Origin: Pseudomonadota bacterium
GTDB lineage: Bacteria; Pseudomonadota; Gammaproteobacteria; Burkholderiales; Sulfuriferulaceae
Direction: 5' to 3'
Assembly (NCBI GenBank): GCA_021790625.1
Contig: JAJYGL010000144.1
Location: forward strand, 1-6,010
DNA length: 6,010 bases
Part shown: piece by piece, positions 1 to 5,881 of the stretch
Layout: every line of letters begins with the position of its first letter
How positions within the stretch are numbered: the stretch's first letter is position 1
The notes under the pieces: generated by a model
Seen by the model: the letters and a program-made list of their open reading frames with translations, nothing else
The model's database searches: none
What the model was told of the DNA's origin: nothing
Translations under genes and position numbers: made by a program

Positions 1-361
1 TAGCCAACGCTGCTGTCGTGGACAAAGAAGCCGTCGGCGGCTCATAACCCGGCAAAATGGTTGCCAGGCTCGATGCAGCGACGAACAGGAACACTGTACC
101 CACAAACGGCAGGTAGCGCTCGGTGTCCGCAAGCCCCACCTCATGCATCTGCTCGTCCATGAATGACACCAGCCATTCCAGCAAACTTCGACCATGCGCG
201 ATTATCCTGCCATCCTGTGACAAAGGACGCGCCATGTTAAGGGTCAACAATCGTGACAGCACGGTCAGAACGACCATCAATCCCCACGTCGTTGCGATAG
301 TGAGATTGATTTTCAGGCCATGCCATGCCCAGAGCACAGTCTGATCAGAACTCAGTTGCAT
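1..361 (-). CDS. atpB: N-ATPase Fo subunit a, 5' part (partial, runs off left edge)
   Basis: This is the N-terminal 120 codons of the membrane subunit a, which forms the ion half-channels beside the c-ring. The reading frame opens with MQLSSDQTVLWAWHGLKIN, followed by a hydrophobic helix (about residues 17-40) and a loop. A WLVSFMDEQM segment and a second helix near residues 88-105 come next, ending in LPGYEPPTASLSTTAALA at the window edge. The start fits subunit a of N-type ATPases, and the PPTASLSTTAALA stretch is a recognisable subunit a motif. The essential Arg of the later helix lies outside the window. The ATG is preceded by GGGAG at 372-376 (10-base spacing), 26 bases after the atpR stop, so this junction is close but not overlapping. 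The gene identity is secure. Na+ or H+ specificity cannot be judged from this part. Confidence 0.9.
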   Translation of the reverse strand, partial: MQLSSDQTVLWAWHGLKINLTIATTWGLMVVLTVLSRLLTLNMARPLSQDGRIIAHGRSLLEWLVSFMDEQMHEVGLADTERYLPFVGTVFLFVAASSLATILPGYEPPTASLSTTAALA

Positions 362-387
362 GACAGCAAATCTCCCGATGAATCTTG

Positions 388-696
388 CTACACATCATGC
401 CGCGCATCATCTGACAAGCCGCCAACCATACGCCGCCTGCCCCACCAACTGCTCACCACCTGCGCCAGCGCAAACCCGAGGGTCAACAACAACCAGTGCA
501 ACCCGTCACGCCGGGCAAGAGCATAAAAAGCGGCCAGCAACAACACGCTGCGTAACGCAAGACTGCCAAACAACCACAAGGCGGGCCGGTGGCTTGATAC
601 TGACCGTCGCACCGTCCACCACAATCCGGCGAAAAACAGTATGCCCAATGCAAACCCGCAACCGACCCAGCCAATACCCCACCCGTTGATATTCAT
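388..696 (-). CDS. atpR: N-ATPase subunit AtpR, small three-helix membrane protein
   Basis: This 102-residue integral membrane protein is found only with N-type ATPases. Its role is not settled; it is thought to assist assembly of, or to interact with, the Fo c-ring. Three hydrophobic segments are visible, at about residues 8-29 (starting IGWVGCGFALGILFF), 39-60 and 65-85. Arg49 sits inside the second helix (SLALRS), an unusual buried charge and a candidate functional residue. The tail after residue 85 is basic and then acidic. The start codon overlaps the atpQ stop in an ATGA (696-693). A good AAGGA site at 703-707 (6-base spacing) lies inside atpQ, so atpR can initiate independently as well as by coupling. 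The call rests on topology, size and position between atpQ and atpB, since the sequence family is poorly conserved. Confidence 0.85.
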   Translation of the reverse strand: MNINGWGIGWVGCGFALGILFFAGLWWTVRRSVSSHRPALWLFGSLALRSVLLLAAFYALARRDGLHWLLLTLGFALAQVVSSWWGRRRMVGGLSDDARHDV

Positions 697-1022
697 GGCT
701 TGTCCTTGCCCTGTTCATCCTCGACCTGTCCGTTTTCTACCAACCCGGTACGCACAATCCAGCGCCAGACGTTTATCCCGCCCACAAGCACACCAACACC
801 CAGCAAAGTCAGCATCCACACGTGATGATGGCTCGGCAGATATTGGTCCATCCAGCGGCCAAGCGCAATACCCAACAGCACGGGCACAGCGAAACCCCAC
901 CCTACCATGCCCATGAAACTCAGCCCGGACCATACCGACAGCGAACGTGGCGCCGGTTTTTCGGCTCGGCGCGTCACGATGCGCAACAGTGCCGACAAAC
1001 CGCTGTCAACCGGAGGCCGCAT
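693..1022 (-). CDS. atpQ: N-ATPase subunit AtpQ (AtpI-like membrane protein)
   Basis: This 109-residue AtpI-like protein belongs to N-ATPase operons. AtpI proteins are small membrane proteins implicated in c-ring assembly or cation supply, and the role of AtpQ is inferred from them. Two membrane helices are visible, about residues 34-57 and 67-91. The first carries the family pattern GWGFAVPVLLGIALGRWMD, close to AtpI's GxxxAxPxxxGxxxGxxxD. The N-terminus is cytosolic and basic, and the C-terminus is charged (VEDEQGKDKP). The frame stays open upstream to an ATG at 1115, but that would bury 110 bases in atpC. The ATG at 1022 is preferred because GAGGTGG lies 5 bases upstream (1028-1034) and the protein then has the family's usual length. 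It overlaps atpC by 17 bases and atpR by 4. Confidence 0.87.
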   Translation of the reverse strand: MRPPVDSGLSALLRIVTRRAEKPAPRSLSVWSGLSFMGMVGWGFAVPVLLGIALGRWMDQYLPSHHHVWMLTLLGVGVLVGGINVWRWIVRTGLVENGQVEDEQGKDKP

Positions 1023-1416
1023 TGGTTCCACCTCTTCCCCTTCTGGCAAACTGTCGTAGCAGATTACCTTCCAGTCGCGCCAGCACCACACGGGCATCGC
1101 GATCTTCGCGTTCACGTTGTATCAGCAGATTCGCAACAGCCGACTGCAACTGAGACAAATCCTCACCCTGCACCGCATGGCGCACGGAAATCTCCACCGT
1201 TTCCGCCCGTTTGACCAGAATTCCGACATCCACTGCAATATAGTGTCGCTTACCTGCCTGATCGTCAATCCTCATCACCCCAGGCATCAATGCTGCCACA
1301 CAATCAAGCCTGTTGGGCAGGATACCCAAACTGCCAATGCCTGTCTCAACGATAATCTGCCTCACATCGTTCATATCGAGCAGCAATACTTCCGGTACCG
1401 ACAGCAAAAGTTTCAT
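1006..1416 (-). CDS. atpC: N-ATPase F1 subunit epsilon
   Basis: This 136-residue epsilon subunit is part of the F1 central stalk; it couples gamma rotation to the c-ring and in many enzymes restrains ATP hydrolysis. Residues 1-85 fit the N-terminal beta-barrel, with the diagnostic stretch ETGIGSLGILPNRLDCVAAL (24-43), the N-ATPase counterpart of the usual GxxGILPxHxP motif. Residues 86-125 are charged and helical (IQREREDRDARVVLARLEG), matching the C-terminal helical domain. The end is a short Gly/Arg-rich tail. The start overlaps the atpD stop in an ATGA at 1416-1413. A GAGGTG site at 1422-1427, 5 bases from the start and inside atpD, supports it. The 3' end overlaps atpQ. Placement directly after beta and before atpQ is typical of N-ATPase operons. 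Confidence 0.93.
   Translation of the reverse strand: MKLLLSVPEVLLLDMNDVRQIIVETGIGSLGILPNRLDCVAALMPGVMRIDDQAGKRHYIAVDVGILVKRAETVEISVRHAVQGEDLSQLQSAVANLLIQREREDRDARVVLARLEGNLLRQFARRGRGGTNAASG
1028..1034 (-). promoter_or_regulatory. Ribosome binding site deciding the atpQ start
   Basis: On the minus strand this reads GAGGTGG, followed by AACCA and the ATG at 1022. It is the strongest Shine-Dalgarno match near any candidate start of the open frame. It argues for translation of a 109-residue AtpQ rather than the 140-residue version that would begin at 1115 inside atpC. Confidence 0.75.
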
Positions 1417-2792
1417 CGCCGCACCTCATCAATACTGCCTATCATATACAAAGCACTTTCCGGCACATCCTTGAATTCGTCCTGCAAGATGCGTTCACAC
1501 CCATCCAGCGCATCCTTGAGGCTGACCAATTTCCCCGCCATGCCGCTAAACTGGCCGGTCGTAAAAAATGGTTGCGTCAAAAAACGCTCCAGACGGCGCG
1601 CTCGACCGACAATCAACCGATCTTCCGGTGATAATTGCTCCAGACCGAGCATCGCGATAATATCCTTGAGCTCTTCATACTGCGCCAATGTCTGACGAAT
1701 CTGCTGGGCCAGCGTGTAGTGCCGGTCACCAATCACCGTGGGTGTCGCCAATTTGGAGCCGGATTGCAAAGGATCGATGGCCGGATACAAGCCCTCACTG
1801 GCGCGTTTGCGTGACAGCACCACAGATGCCGACAAATGCGCGAATGTGTGTACTGCGGCTGGATCGGTAAAATCATCCGCCGGCACATACACGGCCTGTA
1901 TTGACGTAATGGCGCCATGCGCCGTATCGGCAATGCGCTCTTCCAGCGCTGCCAGTTCCGTCGCCAATGTCGGTTGATACCCCAGACGGGAAGGCATCTG
2001 CCCCATCAAACCGGATACTTCCGCACCTGCCTGCACAAAACGGAAAATATTATCGATCAACAACAAAACATCACGGTGCGCATCATCACGAAAATATTCT
2101 GCCATGGTCAATGCCGCATGCCCAACACGAAACCGACTGCCCGGCGGTTCGTTCATTTGGCCATATAACATCACCATATTGGGCAATACCCCCGCATCAC
2201 GCATGTCGCGATACAATTCTTCGCCCTCGCGGCAACGCTCGCCAATGCCACAAAAAACACTCACTCCATGATGTTGTCCCACCATGTTGTGAATCATCTC
2301 AGTCAATAGCACGGTCTTGCCCACACCGGCGCCACCAAACAGCCCTGCTTTTCCGCCCCGCTCCAGCGGTGTCAGCACATCGATAATCTTGATGCCGGTT
2401 TCGAACATGGCTGAATTACTGACACACTCATCCAACCCGGGCGGCATACGATGCACCGATCGCCACACCACATCGGCAGGCGGAGGCTGAAAATCCATCG
2501 GTTGGCCAAACACATCGAACATGCGGCCGAGCGTGTTCTCGCCCACCGGCACCTGCAATGGCAACCCTGTATCCAGCACCGGCGCGCCGCGTGCCAAACC
2601 CTGCAAAGGCGTCAACGCAATGCCACGCACATGCTGTGTATCCCGTTGCGCCAACACTTCCATGGCTATTTCATGCTGACTACCCGCGCGCAATAAAGTA
2701 TGAATCGTTGGCAAACGCTGCTCAAAACGAATGTCCACCACGCTACCGTGTATGGCACTGACCGTACCGGTCTGAGTGCCGACACCGCTCAT
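1413..2792 (-). CDS. atpD: N-ATPase F1 subunit beta (catalytic)
   Basis: This is a full-length 459-residue catalytic beta subunit, which hydrolyses or makes ATP in the F1 head. Visible motifs are the P-loop GGAGVGKT (153-160) and the GERCREG segment (184-190), with catalytic Glu185 and Arg186. Further on come the Walker B strand ending LLLIDN with Asp247, the VYVPADDFTDPA segment (301-312) and the adenine-pocket motif EGLYPAIDPL with Tyr336. GERCREG has Cys where housekeeping beta subunits usually have Thr. The DELSEED lever is altered to EQLSPED (385-391). The downstream genes atpC, atpQ, atpR and atpB place it in an N-type ATPase, where beta is normally the first operon gene. Here its ATG overlaps the stop of an upstream GGDEF-EAL gene. 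Only a weak GGTGG site (2802-2806) precedes the start, which suggests translational coupling. Confidence 0.97.
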   Translation of the reverse strand: MSGVGTQTGTVSAIHGSVVDIRFEQRLPTIHTLLRAGSQHEIAMEVLAQRDTQHVRGIALTPLQGLARGAPVLDTGLPLQVPVGENTLGRMFDVFGQPMDFQPPPADVVWRSVHRMPPGLDECVSNSAMFETGIKIIDVLTPLERGGKAGLFGGAGVGKTVLLTEMIHNMVGQHHGVSVFCGIGERCREGEELYRDMRDAGVLPNMVMLYGQMNEPPGSRFRVGHAALTMAEYFRDDAHRDVLLLIDNIFRFVQAGAEVSGLMGQMPSRLGYQPTLATELAALEERIADTAHGAITSIQAVYVPADDFTDPAAVHTFAHLSASVVLSRKRASEGLYPAIDPLQSGSKLATPTVIGDRHYTLAQQIRQTLAQYEELKDIIAMLGLEQLSPEDRLIVGRARRLERFLTQPFFTTGQFSGMAGKLVSLKDALDGCERILQDEFKDVPESALYMIGSIDEVRR

Positions 2793-5389
2793 AACTGCGC
2801 GCCACCACAGGCAGCCAGATCATGCAGACAGAAATTGGGGAGCAAGCCACGGAATGACTGCGCATCCATTGGACGGGCATACCAGTACCCTTGCCCGTAA
2901 TCGTTTTGCAAATCTTTCAGTAACAGGTGTTGCTCGGCCATTTCCACCCCTTCGGCAATCACTTTCAATCCGAGCTTGTGCGCCATGCTGATGATGGCTT
3001 CGACCAGCACCATGTCATCTGACATGGCCGTCAAGCCGCGCACAAATGATTGATCGATTTTCAGATAATCGATATCGAAGCGTTTCAGATACGCCAATGA
3101 GGAATAACCCGTACCAAAATCATCCAACGCCACCTGAATACCCGCGTTGCGAAACGCCAGCAGTTTCTCACCGACCGCATGTCCAATATCCATCAGCAAG
3201 CCTTCGGTAATCTCCACGACTATATTCCCCGGCGCCACTCCCATCTGACGCAGATAATCCAGCCACGTCTGCACCTGAAACCGATCGTCACGAAACTGCA
3301 CCGGCGACACGTTCACACTGACCTGACGCACACCGGCGTCACGCATCTCGCGTATCCAGCCCACGGCCTCCCGAAAAACCCACTCCCCTATTGGCACAAT
3401 CAAACCGGATTGCTCTGCCAACGGAATGAATTCTGCCGGACTGATCATGCCCTGTACAGGGTGCATCCAACGAATCAAAGCCTCCGCCTTGACGATGAGG
3501 CCACTCTTCATGTCCACCACGGGCTGATAAAACAATCGAAACTGCCGTTGCGCCACCGCATCCCGCATGTCCTGCAACAAACCCATGCGCGCCTCGGCCT
3601 GTTCCTGCATCCCTTGCATATATACGCTCAGGCGATTACCACCCTGCTTCTTGGCATCATACATCGCCTGCTCGGTTTTCTTGAGCAAACCAACCACGCT
3701 ATGTGCATCCTGCGGATAACACGCCATACCAATGGACGACGACACAAAAAACTGTCGCAACTGACCTTCAATCGCATAAGGCTCCTCGATCCGGCCCAGA
3801 ATACAGAGGGCAACGCTCTGGCCTCGGGTCTGACCTGCATCGGGCAACAAAACGGCAAATTCATCCCCGCCCAGACGGGCAGCAACCCCTGAATCGCCAA
3901 CACAGGAAACGATTCTCCTTGCCACTTCCACAAGAATTGCGTCCCCCGTATCATGACCCATCACGTCATTGATTTCACGAAAGCCATCCAGATCGATGTA
4001 CAACAGACAAAAGGAAAACGCCATGTTGCGCGTATTGTTTTCCAGTTGCTGTGTCACCAGTTGCGTCAAACGGTAGCGGTTGGACAATCCCGTCAGCGTG
4101 TCGATATTGGCCTGCTTCCAGATCACTTCTTCCTGTCGGACTTTTTCACTGATGTCCAGTGAAGTAGCGACATAACGCAACACGCGTTCCTGCTGGTCGC
4201 GCACCACATTGATAGTCAGCCATTCTGGAAAGATCTCGCCATTTTTTCTTTTGACCCAGACCTGCCCCTGCCAGAAATTGCTCTGCCGCAAACTTTGCCA
4301 CATTCGGTCGTAAAACTTGGCATCATGACGCCCGGATGCCAATATGCGTGGATTTTTGCCGCGTAACTCATCGACGGAGTATCCTGTCATCCGCTCATAC
4401 GCCGCATTGACCGTAATAATATCATTGTTACTATTTGTGACCATCATGGGTTGATCGCTGTGTTCAAACACCAGCGCCGACAGACGTATCCGCTCGGCCA
4501 TGGCCTGGCGTTCCCGTTCACGATCCATGTTCTCCAACGCATGAGACAAAGCACCGCTCATGGCATCGGCCAGTTGCACGATTTCACTGTCGAAGGCATC
4601 GACAATAACGTGATACAAACCCAGCACCACCGACACCTTGCCGCCTCTGAATACCGGAAAAGAAGCCGACGAACGCCAACGGCGACTGGCTGCCGCTTGC
4701 AACCAGGGAATCACGCGCCTCGACTGGTGCCAGTCATTTTCAACTTGCGGTTCGCCGGTGCGAAAAGCATATCCGGTCGCTCCCTGACCGGAAGGCAAAT
4801 CCGCATCGATCGAAATCGAGACTTCATCGAGATAATCACCACCTTCGCCATAACGCGCCAGCGCTTGCACTTGCATGGTGTCCGGTATCACCCCGCCAAC
4901 CCAGGCCAACGTCACGCCGGCTTGCTCAACCATGGCCTTGCATACCAGCGCGTACAATTCCTGTTCCGTGTTGTTTTTGCGCAGAATCTCCTGATTCACC
5001 ATCAACAATGCACGATAAAACCGCAACACGCGATTGATACGTGACTGAAAGCCACGTACCGACCCCAGATCGTGTAAGGTGAGCAGTACACACTCACCTT
5101 CCCGCACGCGATTGAAAGCTGCCACCACATCCAAGCCACCGGCAAGCACGAACTCGGCATTCACCACACCTTGTCCCTGCTCATCCATTCCGGCCAGCAC
5201 ATCCCGCCACTCAGACGCATCATGCGTCGGCGTCAGAACGCTCACCGGTTTACCCATCAACTCCGCCAATCCGGTATTGGCGCGCAACGCAGCATTGGCA
5301 TATAAAATAGTCTGGTCGCTCGCGTCAAGCAGACAAACCATGTCATCCAATGCATCCAGTACCCGATACATCCACGCCGATCCTGACAT
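2789..5389 (-). CDS. PAS-GAF-PAS-GGDEF-EAL c-di-GMP signalling protein
   Basis: This 866-residue bifunctional-type cyclic di-GMP protein has no membrane helix or signal peptide and is probably cytosolic. Domains in order are PAS (about 7-110), GAF (125-285), PAS with PAC tail (300-415), GGDEF (425-590) and EAL (600-850). The GGDEF domain has NIDTLTGLSNR (428-438), YIDLDGF (464-470) and an intact RLGGDEF (505-511). The inhibitory RxxD position reads GDSG (498-501), so product inhibition is unlikely. The EAL domain keeps Glu636, Asn693, Glu726, Asp756, Asp757, Lys777, Glu813 and Gln833, consistent with an active phosphodiesterase. The direction of net activity cannot be told from sequence. No haem or flavin ligand was identified. 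The first ATG has AAGGGA only 2 bases away; Met7 (5371), with AGGA 9 bases upstream, is an equally plausible start. The stop overlaps atpD. Confidence 0.95.
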   Translation of the reverse strand: MSGSAWMYRVLDALDDMVCLLDASDQTILYANAALRANTGLAELMGKPVSVLTPTHDASEWRDVLAGMDEQGQGVVNAEFVLAGGLDVVAAFNRVREGECVLLTLHDLGSVRGFQSRINRVLRFYRALLMVNQEILRKNNTEQELYALVCKAMVEQAGVTLAWVGGVIPDTMQVQALARYGEGGDYLDEVSISIDADLPSGQGATGYAFRTGEPQVENDWHQSRRVIPWLQAAASRRWRSSASFPVFRGGKVSVVLGLYHVIVDAFDSEIVQLADAMSGALSHALENMDRERERQAMAERIRLSALVFEHSDQPMMVTNSNNDIITVNAAYERMTGYSVDELRGKNPRILASGRHDAKFYDRMWQSLRQSNFWQGQVWVKRKNGEIFPEWLTINVVRDQQERVLRYVATSLDISEKVRQEEVIWKQANIDTLTGLSNRYRLTQLVTQQLENNTRNMAFSFCLLYIDLDGFREINDVMGHDTGDAILVEVARRIVSCVGDSGVAARLGGDEFAVLLPDAGQTRGQSVALCILGRIEEPYAIEGQLRQFFVSSSIGMACYPQDAHSVVGLLKKTEQAMYDAKKQGGNRLSVYMQGMQEQAEARMGLLQDMRDAVAQRQFRLFYQPVVDMKSGLIVKAEALIRWMHPVQGMISPAEFIPLAEQSGLIVPIGEWVFREAVGWIREMRDAGVRQVSVNVSPVQFRDDRFQVQTWLDYLRQMGVAPGNIVVEITEGLLMDIGHAVGEKLLAFRNAGIQVALDDFGTGYSSLAYLKRFDIDYLKIDQSFVRGLTAMSDDMVLVEAIISMAHKLGLKVIAEGVEMAEQHLLLKDLQNDYGQGYWYARPMDAQSFRGLLPNFCLHDLAACGGAQL

Positions 5390-5411
5390 AATCCCTTTCG
5401 CTCACAAAATG

Positions 5412-5441
5412 CTGTCTTTCAGCCCATCGTCGCGTTATCAT
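5412..5441 (+). promoter_or_regulatory. Weak candidate promoter for the DUF360 gene
   Basis: TATCAT at 5436-5441 matches the -10 consensus at five of six positions. CTGTCT at 5412-5417, 18 bases upstream, matches the -35 consensus at only three. The -10 lies almost exactly on top of the opposing TATGAT, so both directions could not be occupied by polymerase at once. The short distance to the gene (ATG at 5474) fits, but the -35 is poor. Confidence 0.25.
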
Positions 5442-5465
5442 ACCCGTACCGGAAACTTTTGTGCA
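5437..5465 (-). promoter_or_regulatory. Candidate sigma70 promoter for the GGDEF-EAL/N-ATPase unit
   Basis: On the minus strand, TGCACA (5465-5460, four of six matches to TTGACA) is followed by a 17-base spacer. TATGAT (5442-5437, five of six matches to TATAAT) completes the pair. Transcription would start near 5430, giving a leader of about 40 bases to the ATG at 5389. It is the only gap upstream of the minus-strand genes that run continuously to position 1, so it may drive the signalling gene and the ATPase together. This is a pattern match only. Confidence 0.5.
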
Positions 5466-5473
5466 CCCAAACC

Positions 5474-5869
5474 ATGCCACAAGGACTACTTTCATTTTTA
5501 CTACATTGGGGAACCACATCACTGTCATTATGGGTGGCAAGCTTTGTATTCAGCGGCATCCGTTTCAATGACACGGCATCACTCATCGTTTCGGCATTGT
5601 TGCTCGGTTTTGCCAATGCCATCGTGCGACCCATACTGATATTGCTCACGTTTCCGTTGACCCTGTTCAGTTTTGGTCTGTTTCTGCTCGTCATCAACGC
5701 ACTGATGATTCTGATGGTGTCTCATTTTGTGCGCGGGTTTTCTGTCTCCGGATTCTGGACTGCCTTTTTCGCCAGCATTTTCATCGCGGTATTGAGTTTC
5801 ATCATCAGCGCCTTCATCGATACGCCACCACCGATGTTACCGCCGCCTGGCGGCGGCAATTGGATTTGA
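5474..5869 (+). CDS. YvlD/DUF360-family membrane protein ('phage holin family')
   Basis: This 131-residue integral membrane protein belongs to the DUF360 family, often labelled four-helix phage holin superfamily IV. No phage role is implied by the context, and the cellular function is generally unknown. Four hydrophobic segments fit helices at about residues 5-27, 36-53, 57-82 and 93-116. The signature ANAIVRPILILLTFPLTLF (47-65), followed by a glycine and an Asn in the third helix, is characteristic. The C-terminus ends in an unusual proline/glycine run (TPPPMLPPPGGGNWI). The ATG at 5474 is chosen because MPQGLLSFLLHW aligns with how the family usually begins. A TTG at 5459, preceded by a weak GGA at 5451-5453, would add five residues. 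It is divergent from the GGDEF-EAL gene and convergent with the gene at 5882. Confidence 0.85.
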   Translation: MPQGLLSFLLHWGTTSLSLWVASFVFSGIRFNDTASLIVSALLLGFANAIVRPILILLTFPLTLFSFGLFLLVINALMILMVSHFVRGFSVSGFWTAFFASIFIAVLSFIISAFIDTPPPMLPPPGGGNWI

Positions 5870-5881
5870 GCACAGACAGAA

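Noticed and set aside
1023..1115. Longer AtpQ starting at 1115
   Set aside because: The extra 31 residues would lie inside atpC and lack AtpI-family character. A strong ribosome binding site supports the start at 1022.
1117..1695. 192-codon open frame on the plus strand
   Set aside because: It is antisense to the atpD end and atpC, both of which are clearly coding. No family features are seen.
3179..3892. 237-codon open frame on the plus strand
   Set aside because: It lies antisense to the GGDEF and EAL domains, whose motifs are unmistakable. Its product is His-rich and low in recognisable structure, as expected of a shadow frame.
4451..5044. 197-codon open frame on the plus strand
   Set aside because: It is antisense to the PAS and GAF region of the signalling protein, and is a shadow frame.
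5411..5423. Small inverted repeat GCTG-TCTTT-CAGC in the divergent gap as an operator
   Set aside because: A four-base arm is too short to distinguish from chance.
5079..5639. 186-codon plus-strand frame crossing the divergent gap
   Set aside because: It overlaps both the GGDEF-EAL start and the DUF360 gene in other frames, and its composition is Ser/Pro/His-rich and not protein-like.
5840..5856. GC-rich hairpin as an intrinsic terminator
   Set aside because: It lies within the DUF360 coding region and no T-run follows it on the plus strand (nor an A-run before it for the minus strand).
5474..5869. Phage holin or prophage remnant
   Set aside because: The 'holin' label is a family name only. 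No endolysin, integrase or other phage gene is nearby, and the flanking genes are chromosomal signalling and energy genes.
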